This document shows, piece after piece, positions 18,249-26,624 of a stretch of 64,000 nt of DNA. Numbering within the stretch: position 1 is the first letter of the stretch; the number at the start of each line of letters is the position of its first letter. A program made the position numbers and the translations under genes. The notes under the pieces are model-generated. The model saw only the letters and a program-made list of their open reading frames with translations, was not told the origin of the DNA and ran no database searches. The stretch is from positions 310,001 through 374,000 of the forward strand of contig NZ_JAGXTP010000003.1 of NCBI RefSeq assembly GCF_018334155.1, in the 5' to 3' direction. Source of the DNA: Devosia litorisediminis. Lineage in GTDB: Bacteria; Pseudomonadota; Alphaproteobacteria; Rhizobiales; Devosiaceae.

Positions 18249-18788
18249 TTACTTACAGGCAGCATCAATGGCATTGACTGCCGCCGTTGCGCCGCTGAGC
18301 GAATAGGTATCGGTGGTATCAGTACCGCGCTGGCTGGTGCCCTTGACGGTCAGCTTGGAGCCGGCCTTGAACGCCTGCACAAAACCACCCTCATCGCCGG
18401 TCGAGGCCAGCCAGGCCGCAGAACCCTCGGTGACCATGGGATAGGCCTTGCCATCCACGGTCGCACTGGCCTTGGCATTGGTGGTGTTGAACGGGTAGCC
18501 GATAATGGTCTGAACCTCGTTCTTGGTCCCCATGCCCTTGCGGTGGATGATCATGAAGTGGATCGGGTCACGATTGGCACCGGCAGGCTCACTGGCCTGC
18601 GGCGTTGCCGACACATAACAGATCACGCCACTGGCATCCGTGGCCTGCCAGGCGGTCCAGGCATTGAACGTCCCCAGCTCAGTCGCCTGCTGCGCCTGTG
18701 CGGCAGGGGCCAGAGCCATGATCGCGCCGACCGCGAGCCCGAGTACTAGGCTTCCGGTTTTCCTCGTCATCGCCAATTTATTCCTCAT
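18249..18788 (-). CDS. IalB family secreted protein, copy 2
   Basis: 179 residues from ATG 18788 (ATG 18770 possible). Signal peptide (LVLGLAVGAIMALAPAAQA-Q), then FNAWTAWQATDASGVICYVSATPQ, IIGYPFNTTNAKASATVDGK and the tail TYSLSGATAAVNAIDAAC, paralleling the neighbour. The shared framework with different loops points to an old tandem duplication. Upstream of it a 200-base gap holds an 8-base inverted repeat and a partial CtrA-like motif. Confidence 0.82.
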   Translation of the reverse strand: MRNKLAMTRKTGSLVLGLAVGAIMALAPAAQAQQATELGTFNAWTAWQATDASGVICYVSATPQASEPAGANRDPIHFMIIHRKGMGTKNEVQTIIGYPFNTTNAKASATVDGKAYPMVTEGSAAWLASTGDEGGFVQAFKAGSKLTVKGTSQRGTDTTDTYSLSGATAAVNAIDAACK

Positions 18789-18893
18789 CTTGAAGGTCCG
18801 CTATGGGGGTGGAGCTGCCCGCGAAGTCTGCCCCCGTCATGGTTACCAAGGTGTCAAATGCCGCCACATTTGCACGAATTTGCTTCAATTGCC

Positions 18894-18918
18894 TGCCAAA
18901 CGCGGCAGTAGTTTGGCA
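18894..18918. repeat. Inverted repeat upstream of the IalB pair
   Basis: TGCCAAAC (18894-18901) and GTTTGGCA (18911-18918), loop of nine bases, in the 18789-18991 gap that separates thpR from the IalB genes. No T-run on either side; possibly an operator. A TTAA-N7-CTAA (18956-18970) lies nearby. Confidence 0.35.
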
Positions 18919-18991
18919 GCGGGCACGACTTCAGTCCCGGTTTGCGCCGTCAGGGTTAACATCTCGCTAACAGTGTCGTGAGCTTGATCGC

Positions 18992-19531
18992 TCAGGCCGC
19001 CAGTGGATAGCTCTGCTCGATCACATAGGGGCCGCCCCCCACCGAGTCCTTGCTCGAGAACAACACGAACCGCCCGACCCGGAACACCAATGGCTCGAAC
19101 CGACCCGCCTCGGCCATGAAGCGGGCCACATCCATGGCGCTGGAGCCGCGCAAGCGGGCCAGCGACACATGCGGCACGAACTTGCGGCCCTCGGGCGCCA
19201 GCCCGGCCTTCTGCACCACGCGCTCCTGCGCTGCCTGCAGCCGGTTTAGCGCCTCGCTGGGCTCGATACCGGCATAAAGTGCGCGGGGCTTGTCGCCGCC
19301 AAAAATGCCCAGATGCGTCAGCCGGACATCAAATCGCATCGAGTTGGCCAGCCGGTCCAGGTTGTCGGCAACCTCATCGGCCGTCTGATGGTCGACGTCG
19401 CCGATGAACCTCAACGTAATGTGATAATTGTCCGTATCGATCCAGCGCGCGCCGGACAGGCCGCCCCGTTTCATCGAGAGCGCAAATCCCACATCTGCCG
19501 GGATTTCAAGGCCGGTGAAGAGCCGGGGCAT
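18992..19531 (-). CDS. thpR: RNA 2',3'-cyclic phosphodiesterase ThpR
   Basis: 179 residues. Two HxTx-type catalytic motifs are present: HITLRFIGD (about residue 45) and HVSLARLRG (about residue 122, an HxSx variant), the signature of the 2H phosphoesterase superfamily and the LigT/ThpR family. Opens 2',3'-cyclic phosphates at RNA ends. MPRLFTGLEIP is the usual family N-terminus. Monocistronic, divergent from the Bax-inhibitor gene. Confidence 0.92.
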   Translation of the reverse strand: MPRLFTGLEIPADVGFALSMKRGGLSGARWIDTDNYHITLRFIGDVDHQTADEVADNLDRLANSMRFDVRLTHLGIFGGDKPRALYAGIEPSEALNRLQAAQERVVQKAGLAPEGRKFVPHVSLARLRGSSAMDVARFMAEAGRFEPLVFRVGRFVLFSSKDSVGGGPYVIEQSYPLAA

Positions 19532-19680
19532 GAGGCCCTCCTCTTATACTCAGGTCAGCACGATTCGTATCATGACCGTAGCATAGCCCGTGTGACCAGC
19601 CAGTCGAATCGTCGCAACCATGCCAGAACCCTTGTAAACCTCTGAACCCCCATCCATATTGATCACCAAGTGGCAAAAAA

Positions 19681-19716
19681 CGCCCACCGGCGGTGAAAGA
19701 AACCGCTTCATCTGGG
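19681..19716 (+). promoter_or_regulatory. Structured leader, candidate ybhL motif RNA
   Basis: Immediately before the Bax-inhibitor-1/YbhL-type gene: CCCA (19683-19686) with TGGG (19713-19716) enclosing GCGGT (19690-19694) with ACCGC (19702-19706). A short conserved RNA called the ybhL leader is known upstream of exactly this gene family in alphaproteobacteria. The assignment is by position and overall shape; the covariance model was not run. Confidence 0.5.
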
Positions 19717-19731
19717 AAAGGAACCGAATAA

Positions 19732-20502
19732 ATGGCTGAATATGACCGTCAGACCCTCGGTGCGCGGGCCGGCTCGGCCGCGGCCATCGACGAGGGCCTT
19801 CGCAGCTACATGCTGCGCGTTTACAATTACATGGGCATTGGCCTGGTGGTAACGGGCCTCGCGGCCTGGTTTGCCGCTACCGCTGCCGTCACCACCAATC
19901 CGGACGCTGCAGTGGGCCAGTTGGCCAATGGCACCATGGTTACCCAGTGGGGTTACCTGCTGTTCGCCAGCCCGCTGCAGTGGGTTGTCATGCTCGCGCC
20001 ACTAGCATTCGTGCTGGTGCTCAGCTTTGGCATCAACAAGCTTTCGGTCCCTGCCGCACAAGGCACCTTCTGGGGCTTTGCCGCGATCATGGGCCTGTCG
20101 CTGTCCTCGATCTTCCTGGTTTATACCGACGCCTCGATCGCCAAGGTGTTCTTCATCACCGCCGCGACCTTCGGCACGATGAGCCTGTATGGCTACACCA
20201 CCAAGCGTGACCTGACCCAGATGGGCAGCTTCCTGATGATGGGCCTGATCGGCCTGATCATCGCCTCGGTGGTCAACATCTTCATGCAGTCCACAATGCT
20301 CGAGTTTGCGATCTCGGCTGTTGGCGTGCTGATCTTTGTCGGTCTGACCGCCTATGACACCCAGAAGATCAAGGAAGAGTACTCCGAAAGCCACAGCACG
20401 GAAGTGCTGGCCAAGGGTGCCATCATGGGCGCGCTGCGCCTCTACCTCGACTTCATCAACCTGTTCCTGATGATGCTGCGCCTGTTCGGCAATCGCGAAT
20501 AG
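19732..20502 (+). CDS. Bax inhibitor-1 / YbhL-YccA family membrane protein
   Basis: 256 residues with seven hydrophobic segments. Family marks are SYMLRVYNYMGIGLVVTGL near the start, the segments GFAAIMGLSLSSIFLVYT and GLTAYDTQKIKEEY, and the C-terminal ALRLYLDFINLFLMMLRLFG. Members conduct calcium or protect membrane proteins; in bacteria the role is not settled. GGAAAGGAA upstream gives a good ribosome site. Monocistronic between a candidate leader RNA and a strong terminator. Confidence 0.95.
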   Translation: MAEYDRQTLGARAGSAAAIDEGLRSYMLRVYNYMGIGLVVTGLAAWFAATAAVTTNPDAAVGQLANGTMVTQWGYLLFASPLQWVVMLAPLAFVLVLSFGINKLSVPAAQGTFWGFAAIMGLSLSSIFLVYTDASIAKVFFITAATFGTMSLYGYTTKRDLTQMGSFLMMGLIGLIIASVVNIFMQSTMLEFAISAVGVLIFVGLTAYDTQKIKEEYSESHSTEVLAKGAIMGALRLYLDFINLFLMMLRLFGNRE

Positions 20503-20554
20503 CCAACAGCATCCTTGATTGACCAATCAAGGAATTTGGTTGGACGAGACTTCG

Positions 20555-20589
20555 GACCGCAGCCTACAAGGGCTGCGGTCTTTTCTTTT
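20555..20589 (+). terminator. Terminator after the Bax inhibitor gene
   Basis: Ten-base perfect stem GACCGCAGCC (20555-20564) with GGCTGCGGTC (20571-20580) followed by TTTTCTTTT. The next gene starts only seven bases later, so its promoter must lie within or before the hairpin, or it relies on readthrough. Confidence 0.88.
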
Positions 20590-20595
20590 GCCTGA

Positions 20596-21105
20596 GTGCG
20601 CCCCGTGTCCGAGATTATCCTGCGCCCCTTTCAGTGGGCCGACGTTCCCGCCATCACCGCCATCTACAGGCACTATGTCGAGCATTCGGTGGCCACCTTT
20701 GACCTCGAAGCCCCGGGCGAGGACGTGCTGGGTGAAAAATTCGGCCACATGCTGGCCGCAGGGCACCCGGTGGTCATGGCTCAGGACGCCAGCGGCAAGC
20801 TGCTGGGCTACGCCTATGCATCGGTCTATCGCCCGCGCCCGGCCTATCGCTTCACCTGCGAGAACTCGGTCTATTGCGCCCCCGATGCCACCGGCAAGGG
20901 ATTGGGCACCTTGCTGATGAACGAAATCATCACGCAGTCGCGCAGCTTTGGCTTCAAGCAGATGATTGCCGTGATCACAGCCGAAGGCACCGGCTCGATC
21001 AAGCTGCATGACAAACTCGGTTTCCGCCATATCGGTCGACACCAAGCGCTCGGCTACAAGTTCGACCGCTGGCTCGATATCGTCCACATGCAGCTCACGC
21101 TTTAG
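20596..21105 (+). CDS. GNAT acetyltransferase of the phosphinothricin-acetyltransferase type
   Basis: 169 residues; GTG start at 20596 (GTG 20605 also possible). Matches the Pat/YwnH/MddA pattern along its length: AITAIYRHYVEHSVATFD, YRFTCENSVYCAPDATGKGLGTLLM with the acetyl-CoA loop, MIAVITAEGTGSIKLHDKLGF and GYKFDRWLDIVHMQ. Family members acetylate phosphinothricin, methionine sulfoximine or methionine sulfone. Whether this one does so is not shown. It stands alone, immediately after the terminator of the preceding gene. Confidence 0.9.
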   Translation: MRPVSEIILRPFQWADVPAITAIYRHYVEHSVATFDLEAPGEDVLGEKFGHMLAAGHPVVMAQDASGKLLGYAYASVYRPRPAYRFTCENSVYCAPDATGKGLGTLLMNEIITQSRSFGFKQMIAVITAEGTGSIKLHDKLGFRHIGRHQALGYKFDRWLDIVHMQLTL

Positions 21106-21127
21106 CGGATGAGTCTGTCCGCAAGGT

Positions 21128-21601
21128 TCAGCGCACGAGCCGTTTGCGCATCGGAAAACCGTTGACCACCCGGCCCGTGGCCTGTGGGCCCTCAGCGAGC
21201 CAACCCGCTTTCTCGTAGAAGCGCCGTGCCGTTTGCGTGGCTTCCAGACGACCTTCGTGAAAACCCAAAGTCACCAGCTCGGTTTCCAGCTGCGCAAGCA
21301 GGGCCTTGCTGATCCCCGCAAAGCGCGCCTCGGGCGCAACATAGTTCAGCGTGACTTCGCCACTTCGATTGACAGCACCCACGGCAACCACTGTGCCATC
21401 CCGTTCTGCGACGCGCAGCAAGACTTCTGTATTGCTCAACATGGCAGCGACCCCCGGCACACTCTTATTGCGCGTCCACGCTGCCAGACTGGTAGCATCA
21501 TTGTTGTGGTCTGCGGCACATAGCTGGGTGATCGACGCAATCAGAACGCGACTGATTTGGGGGGTGTCCTTGGTCTCGGCCGGTCGGATCCGGACGCTCA
21601 A
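21128..21601 (-). CDS. GNAT family acetyltransferase, coupled to the DUF2794 gene
   Basis: 157 residues if started at TTG 21601 (M-SVRIRPAETKDTPQIS). GNAT homology begins exactly there, and the longer open frame upstream lies inside the DUF2794 gene in another frame. The TTG overlaps the DUF2794 stop in TTGA, so reinitiation is likely. Core: VTLNYVAPEARFAGISKALLAQLE (CoA loop) and TARRFYEKAGW. Substrate unknown. Confidence 0.82.
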   Translation of the reverse strand: MSVRIRPAETKDTPQISRVLIASITQLCAADHNNDATSLAAWTRNKSVPGVAAMLSNTEVLLRVAERDGTVVAVGAVNRSGEVTLNYVAPEARFAGISKALLAQLETELVTLGFHEGRLEATQTARRFYEKAGWLAEGPQATGRVVNGFPMRKRLVR

Positions 21602-21987
21602 CCCACGACCACAAGATCGGGATCCAGCACCCGCAGCACCAGCGCCAGATCGTGCCCGCGCTTGAGAATGCGGCCTTGCTGGTTGGTGACGGTGTACTGA
21701 CCCTGCCTGTTGCGCATGCGCGGGGTTTTTTCGACGATAAACAGAGGGCGCTCGGACACGCGCGCATAGATCGAGAACACGGCACGTTCGCGCAGAAAGT
21801 CCATGGCATAGTCGCGCCACTCACCCTGCCCGACCTTGCGGCCATAGACCGACAGGATCAACGCCAGTTCCTTGCGGTCAAACGCGACGATGGCAGGGAT
21901 CTTGCCGTTATTGGCAGTTGCAGCAGGCTCGCTGGAATGGACCAGCGAGAGCGATGCAGTCTTGTCGTTCGGTCTGCGGCTCTGCAC
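21598..21987 (-). CDS. DUF2794 domain protein
   Basis: 129 residues, GTG start at 21987. The family framework is clear: FDRKELALILSVYGRKVGQGEWRDYAMDFLRERAVFSIYARVSERPLFIVEKTP, read here in pieces, then TVTNQQGRILKRGHDLALVLRVLDPDL. The family is restricted to alphaproteobacteria and has no known function. The first 30 residues are low-complexity. A TTGACA in the minus-strand sequence before the start could be a -35 element. Coupled through TTGA to the downstream GNAT gene. Confidence 0.85.
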   Translation of the reverse strand: MQSRRPNDKTASLSLVHSSEPAATANNGKIPAIVAFDRKELALILSVYGRKVGQGEWRDYAMDFLRERAVFSIYARVSERPLFIVEKTPRMRNRQGQYTVTNQQGRILKRGHDLALVLRVLDPDLVVVG

Positions 21988-22141
21988 CGGTCCGAATTCT
22001 CCCTGTCAACCAATTGTCATGATCGCGGCATTTGCACCGCGATGCAAGACCCCGCAAGGTTCGGCAGAAAACCCCAATCCGGTCACAATTTGTCCCTGAA
22101 CCCGCCCGATTGAAGGATCAGCATTCAACCATTGCCTCCAG

Positions 22142-22257
22142 GGGCTGGCGCCCGGGCCGACTGAGCCCCCAAACCTTGAAGCCTGAGCGCCAGCCCACCC
22201 CAAATAGATTTGACCTGCCAATACTCACCCCGCCCTTTCCCCCAAGGGCGGGGTTTT
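22142..22257 (+). ncRNA. Candidate small RNA with its own terminator
   Basis: In the 292-base gap between two minus-strand genes, a plus-strand intrinsic terminator (22228-22257) has no plus-strand reading frame to serve. Upstream lies a perfect ten-base stem, 22142-22151 with 22187-22196, enclosing GGGC (22154-22157) and GCCC (22165-22168). Together these suggest an sRNA of at least 115 bases; the 5' end is unknown and could lie as far up as about 22020, where another hairpin (ATCGCGG/CCGCGAT) occurs. It does not match 6S, SRP, RNase P or tmRNA features known to me. Confidence 0.5.
22228..22257 (+). terminator. Intrinsic terminator of the candidate sRNA
   Basis: Perfect ten-base stem CCCCGCCCTT (22228-22237) with AAGGGCGGGG (22244-22253), then TTTT. 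On the minus strand no T-run follows, so it acts on plus-strand transcripts. Confidence 0.82.
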
Positions 22258-22279
22258 CTGTTTGAAGTAGGTGTCTGGC

Positions 22280-23014
22280 CTAGCGCTCGAAGGCCGCCGC
22301 ACCCAGAATAGGGCCGGGCAGGCCATCATTCTCCTGCTGCACGATCACCGCAATGCCGGTGCTCCTGTCGGCCAGAACTTCGGGAATGGGCAGCTTGAGA
22401 TTGGCACCCGTGGCGCATTCCCACATCCCCAGAACCTGCCGGCCGGTCACCACCTGGGTATAGACCACCGATTTGCCGGCATTGTTGCCGCGCTCAATAT
22501 CAACATCGGCCCGATCGACATAGGTCACCAGCCACACCACCGCATCCTTGAGCGACATATCGGCGGGGATGGCAATCTTGAGCATGTCACCATGCTCGGT
22601 GACAGTGATGGGTAGCGGCAGGCTGGCTCGATCAATCGCCCCATGCACTTCGCCGCGACGCGACCCGACGACACCCTTGGTGCCATTGACCACCATTTGC
22701 GGTGTGTAGATGCGCGAGGAACCCCAGCTTTCCGCATAGGCGCGCTGACGGTCAGAATACTCGGCCTGCCCGAAGGTGTCCTTCCAGCCCACATAGTCCC
22801 AATAGTCGACATGGTAGGCCAGCGCCACCACATCGGGTTGCTCGGCCAGGCTCGTCAGCAAGGCGTCAGCAGGCGGGCATGACGAGCACCCCTGGCTGGT
22901 GAACAGCTCCACCACCGCCTTGGGGTTCATACGCACTTCGGCACTGGCCGGCTGGACCAGGGCACACAGGATAACGCCACCCAGAAGGGCGGAAAGCCGA
23001 CTGACAGATTTCAT
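22280..23014 (-). CDS. DUF1223 thioredoxin-like secreted protein
   Basis: 244 residues from ATG 23014, starting with a signal peptide (about residues 1-25). The mature domain opens with AVVELFTSQGCSSCPPADALL, the CxxC and following proline of DUF1223, then YHVDYWDYVGWKDTFG and TPQMVVNG. Members are thioredoxin-like; a periplasmic redox role is plausible but unproven. Monocistronic; downstream is the candidate sRNA in opposite orientation. Confidence 0.9.
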   Translation of the reverse strand: MKSVSRLSALLGGVILCALVQPASAEVRMNPKAVVELFTSQGCSSCPPADALLTSLAEQPDVVALAYHVDYWDYVGWKDTFGQAEYSDRQRAYAESWGSSRIYTPQMVVNGTKGVVGSRRGEVHGAIDRASLPLPITVTEHGDMLKIAIPADMSLKDAVVWLVTYVDRADVDIERGNNAGKSVVYTQVVTGRQVLGMWECATGANLKLPIPEVLADRSTGIAVIVQQENDGLPGPILGAAAFER

Positions 23015-23095
23015 GGCGTTACTTGTAGGCCGCCCGCGCCATTCCCCGCCAGTCAAAAGAGGGTGAGACGGTTAAATCGGCCGGTGCCTCCAAAC

Positions 23096-23125
23096 AAAAA
23101 ATGGCGGCCCACCGGGGGCCGCCAT
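23096..23125 (-). terminator. Terminator after acnA
   Basis: Perfect ten-base stem (23101-23110 with 23116-23125), followed on the minus strand by a run of six T (23096-23101). Confidence 0.9.
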
Positions 23126-23148
23126 CTCCATTCCAGAACCGGGCCCGC

Positions 23149-25821
23149 TTATGCGGCAACCAGGCTGCGCAGCACGTAATGCAGAATGCCACCGTTCTTG
23201 TAGTATTCCAGCTCATTGGCCGTATCGATGCGGCAGCGTGTTTCCACGCTGGTCACCGAGCCATCGGCCTTGGTGATCTTGACGGTCACCATGGCGCGTG
23301 GCGCGATTTCCGTCACGCCTTCGATATCGATCGTTTCGCTGCCATCAAGACCCAGGCTCTGCCAGCTTTCACCATCCTTGAACTGCAGCGGAATCACGCC
23401 CATGCCAACCAGATTGGAGCGGTGAATGCGCTCGAACGACTGGGCAATCACGGCGCGAACGCCCAGTAGATTGGTGCCCTTGGCGGCCCAGTCACGGCTC
23501 GAACCCGTGCCATATTCCTTGCCCGCAAACACCACCAGTGGCGTACCGGCGGCCTGATAGGCCATGGCCGCATCATAGATCGCCATCTGGCTGCCATCGG
23601 GGCCCTTGGTGTAACCACCTTCAACGCCATCCAGCATCTGGTTCTTGATGCGGATATTGGCAAAGGTGCCGCGCATCATCACTTCATGATTGCCGCGACG
23701 GGCGCCATAGGAGTTGAAGTCACGCGGCGCGACCTGATGGGATTCCAGGTACTTGCCCGCTGGCGTGGTCGACTTGAACGACCCCGCTGGCGAGATGTGG
23801 TCGGTGGTGATCGAATCCAGGAACAGCGCCAGAACCTTGGCCTTGGCGACATTGGTGATGGGCTTAGGCTCCATCGTCATGCCCTCAAAATAGGGAGGGT
23901 TCTGCACATAGGTCGAACCGGAGTTCCACTTATAGGTCTCGCCGCCATCGACGGCGATGCCCTGCCAGTTCTCGTCACCCTTGAACACGTCCGAATAACG
24001 GCCCTGGAACATCTCCTTGGTGACGTTCTCGCGCACGATCTCGGCGACCTCGTGATTGGAGGGCCAGATGTCCTTGAGATAGACCGGCTTGCCATCCTTG
24101 GAGGTGCCGATCGGATCCTTGGTGATGTCGATATTCATTGACCCGGCAATGGCATAGGCCACCACCAGCGGCGGCGAAGCGAGATAGTTCGCCTTCACGT
24201 CCGGGTTCACACGGCCTTCAAAGTTGCGGTTGCCAGAGAGTACCGAAGCGGCGACCAGATCGCCAGCCTGCACGGCCTTGGAGATCTCGACCGGCAGCGG
24301 ACCCGAATTGCCGATACAGGTGGTGCAGCCATAGCCCACCAGATTGAAGCCGATGGCATCGAGATCTTCGCTCAGGCCAGCGCTGTCGAGATAGTCGGTC
24401 ACCACCTGGCTGCCGGGGGCCAGCGAGGTCTTCACCCATGGCTTGGAGTCCAGACCCAGCGCACGGGCCTTGCGGGCCACCAGGCCAGCGGCCACCAGAA
24501 CCGATGGGTTCGAGGTATTGGTGCAGGAGGTGATCGCCGCGATAACCACGTCACCATGGCCGATTTCGTAATCGGTGCCTTCAACGGCAATCTTGGGATT
24601 GTCGGTCTTGCCGAATTCCTTGGGCAGGCCTTCAGCGAATTTGGACTTGGCCTGATCGAGCGCAATACGATCCTGCGGGCGCTTTGGACCCGAGATCGAT
24701 GGCACCACAGTGGTCAGATCAAGTTCGAGCGTGGAGGTGAACACCGGATCGGCCGAGCTGGTCTCGCGGAACATGCCCTGCGCCTTGGAATAGGCTTCCA
24801 CCAGCGCCACGCGCTCGGGATCGCGACCCGAGGTGGTCAGATATTTCAGCGTGTCGTCATCGACCGGGAAGTAACCGCAGGTCGCGCCATATTCAGGCGC
24901 CATGTTGGCGATCGTGGCCTGATCTTCCAGGCTCAGATAATCAAGACCCGGGCCGTAGAATTCCACGAACTTGCCGACAACGCCCTTCTTGCGCAGCATT
25001 TCAGTGACGGTCAGCACCAGATCGGTGGCGGTGATGCCTTCATTGATCTTGCCGGTCAGCTTGAAGCCGACAACTTCGGGGATCATCATGGTGATCGGCT
25101 GGCCCAGCATGGCGGCTTCTGCCTCGATGCCACCAACGCCCCAGCCCAGAACCGCCAGACCATTGACCATGGTGGTGTGCGAATCCGTGCCCACCAGCGT
25201 GTCAGGATAGGCCACGGTCTCGCCGTTCTCATCCTTGGTCCACACGGTCTGGGCCAGATATTCCAGGTTCACCTGATGGCAGATGCCTGTGCCGGGAGGC
25301 ACAACGCGGAAATTGTCAAAGGCCGACTGGCCCCAGCGCAGGAACTCATAGCGTTCGCCATTGCGCTCATATTCCAGCTCCACGTTCTGGCCAAATGCCA
25401 GCGCGGTGCCGAAATTGTCCACCATCACGGAATGGTCGATCACCAGATCAACCGGCACCAGTGGGTTGATCTTCTGCGGATCAGCGCCGAGCTTGGCTGT
25501 CGCGTCGCGCATGGCGGCCAGATCGACCACGGCAGGAACGCCGGTGAAATCCTGCATCAGCACGCGGGCTGGACGGTAGGAAATCTCATGCTCGGAGGTG
25601 CGCGTGGTCAACCAGGTGGCCACGGCCTCGATATCGGCCTTGGTCACGGTATTGTTGTCCTCGAACCGCAGCAGGTTTTCGAGCACCACTTTCATCGAAT
25701 GCGGCAGGGCCGAAACGCCCGCCAGACCGTTCTTTTCGGCCTCCACGATCGAATAGTAAGTGTAGGTCTTGCCACCGACCACCAGGGTCGATTTGGACTT
25801 GAAGCTGTTTATCGAGGTCAC
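23149..25821 (-). CDS. acnA: Aconitate hydratase A
   Basis: 890 residues, the length of the AcnA/IRP1 class. Isomerises citrate to isocitrate in the TCA cycle. The three cluster cysteines are in [13 protein letters not shown] and [33 protein letters not shown] and GAGTGSS-like [17 protein letters not shown] are further signatures. Monocistronic, with a strong terminator. Its upstream gap shared with ccmA contains a 7+7 palindrome at 25922-25937. Confidence 0.98.
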   Translation of the reverse strand: MTSINSFKSKSTLVVGGKTYTYYSIVEAEKNGLAGVSALPHSMKVVLENLLRFEDNNTVTKADIEAVATWLTTRTSEHEISYRPARVLMQDFTGVPAVVDLAAMRDATAKLGADPQKINPLVPVDLVIDHSVMVDNFGTALAFGQNVELEYERNGERYEFLRWGQSAFDNFRVVPPGTGICHQVNLEYLAQTVWTKDENGETVAYPDTLVGTDSHTTMVNGLAVLGWGVGGIEAEAAMLGQPITMMIPEVVGFKLTGKINEGITATDLVLTVTEMLRKKGVVGKFVEFYGPGLDYLSLEDQATIANMAPEYGATCGYFPVDDDTLKYLTTSGRDPERVALVEAYSKAQGMFRETSSADPVFTSTLELDLTTVVPSISGPKRPQDRIALDQAKSKFAEGLPKEFGKTDNPKIAVEGTDYEIGHGDVVIAAITSCTNTSNPSVLVAAGLVARKARALGLDSKPWVKTSLAPGSQVVTDYLDSAGLSEDLDAIGFNLVGYGCTTCIGNSGPLPVEISKAVQAGDLVAASVLSGNRNFEGRVNPDVKANYLASPPLVVAYAIAGSMNIDITKDPIGTSKDGKPVYLKDIWPSNHEVAEIVRENVTKEMFQGRYSDVFKGDENWQGIAVDGGETYKWNSGSTYVQNPPYFEGMTMEPKPITNVAKAKVLALFLDSITTDHISPAGSFKSTTPAGKYLESHQVAPRDFNSYGARRGNHEVMMRGTFANIRIKNQMLDGVEGGYTKGPDGSQMAIYDAAMAYQAAGTPLVVFAGKEYGTGSSRDWAAKGTNLLGVRAVIAQSFERIHRSNLVGMGVIPLQFKDGESWQSLGLDGSETIDIEGVTEIAPRAMVTVKITKADGSVTSVETRCRIDTANELEYYKNGGILHYVLRSLVAA

Positions 25822-25921
25822 GTTGTTCCGCCCGTCATCTGGTGTTGCGGCTGGCGCTCTGGTCTGGGAAAAACTCCCCGAAACCGTTCAACAGCGCCGC
25901 CTTTCCTGGAATGACTCCAAT

Positions 25922-25937
25922 CTATAAGGGCTTATAG
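25922..25937. promoter_or_regulatory. Palindrome between acnA and ccmA
   Basis: CTATAAG-GG-CTTATAG, perfect seven-base arms, 101 bases before acnA and 55 bases before ccmA. TATAAG resembles a -10 element on each strand, so it may be an operator over divergent promoters or two overlapping -10 boxes. Confidence 0.45.
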
Positions 25938-25991
25938 AGAAAGACGATTGGGCTTGCCAGCCCGACCTTTCGTTCAATACGAGAAGGGGTC

Positions 25992-26624
25992 ATGACTGAT
26001 CGGCAAGTCTATCCCCAGCTAACAATGCGCGCGACCGGCCTCAGCTGTGGTCGTGGCGGCCTGCTATTGAGCGAAAATATCAGTTTCTCGCTGACCAATG
26101 GTCGGGCCCTGTTGCTGCGCGGGCCCAATGGGACCGGCAAAACCACGCTACTGCTGACCCTGGCCGGCATTGTCGCCCCCATGGCCGGGCAGTTCGGGCC
26201 TCATGACAGCGCGCAGGACGCGCCTTTGCTGCACTATTGCGGCCATCGCAACGCCATCAAGCCGCGCCTGAGTGTCTTGGAAAACCTGCGTTTCTGGGCT
26301 GACATCAACGGCGCAACCGGCCTGTCTTGTGAAGCCGCGCTGGCTGAACTGGGCTTGGCGGGCCTTGAGGCGCTCGATGCGGGCTATCTTTCGGCAGGAC
26401 AATCGCGCCGGCTGGCACTGGCCCGCCTGCTGGTCAGCCTGCGCCCGCTCTGGCTGCTGGACGAACCCACCGCCGCGCTGGACGATCAGGGTCACCAATT
26501 GGTCGCGCGTCTGCTGGCTGAACATCTGGCCATGGGCGGTCTGGCCATTGCCGCGACGCACGATCCGATTGTCCTGCCTGACCCTGGCGCACTGGGCACA
26601 CTGCACCTGGAGCGCGCCCCATGA
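25992..26624 (+). CDS. ccmA: Heme exporter ATP-binding protein CcmA
   Basis: 210 residues. ABC ATPase of the System I cytochrome c maturation complex CcmABCD, which releases holo-CcmE. Walker A GPNGTGKTT (about 42-50), signature LSAGQSRRLALARLL, Walker B LWLLDEPTAALD and the H-loop in ATHDPI are all intact. First gene of ccmABCD-ccmG; its stop overlaps the ccmB ATG (ATGA). Confidence 0.95.
   Translation: MTDRQVYPQLTMRATGLSCGRGGLLLSENISFSLTNGRALLLRGPNGTGKTTLLLTLAGIVAPMAGQFGPHDSAQDAPLLHYCGHRNAIKPRLSVLENLRFWADINGATGLSCEAALAELGLAGLEALDAGYLSAGQSRRLALARLLVSLRPLWLLDEPTAALDDQGHQLVARLLAEHLAMGGLAIAATHDPIVLPDPGALGTLHLERAP

Noticed and set aside
18956..18970. CtrA-like TTAA-N7-CTAA upstream of the IalB genes
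   Set aside because: One mismatch and about 170 bases from the gene start; too weak to list as a site.
22032..22265. 77-codon plus-strand open frame across the sRNA region
   Set aside because: It includes the terminator hairpin as coding sequence, has no ribosome site and no homology.
24556..25914. Long open frame antisense to acnA
   Set aside because: High-G+C genes leave long open frames on the other strand; the acnA frame has full homology and the antisense product has no domain.
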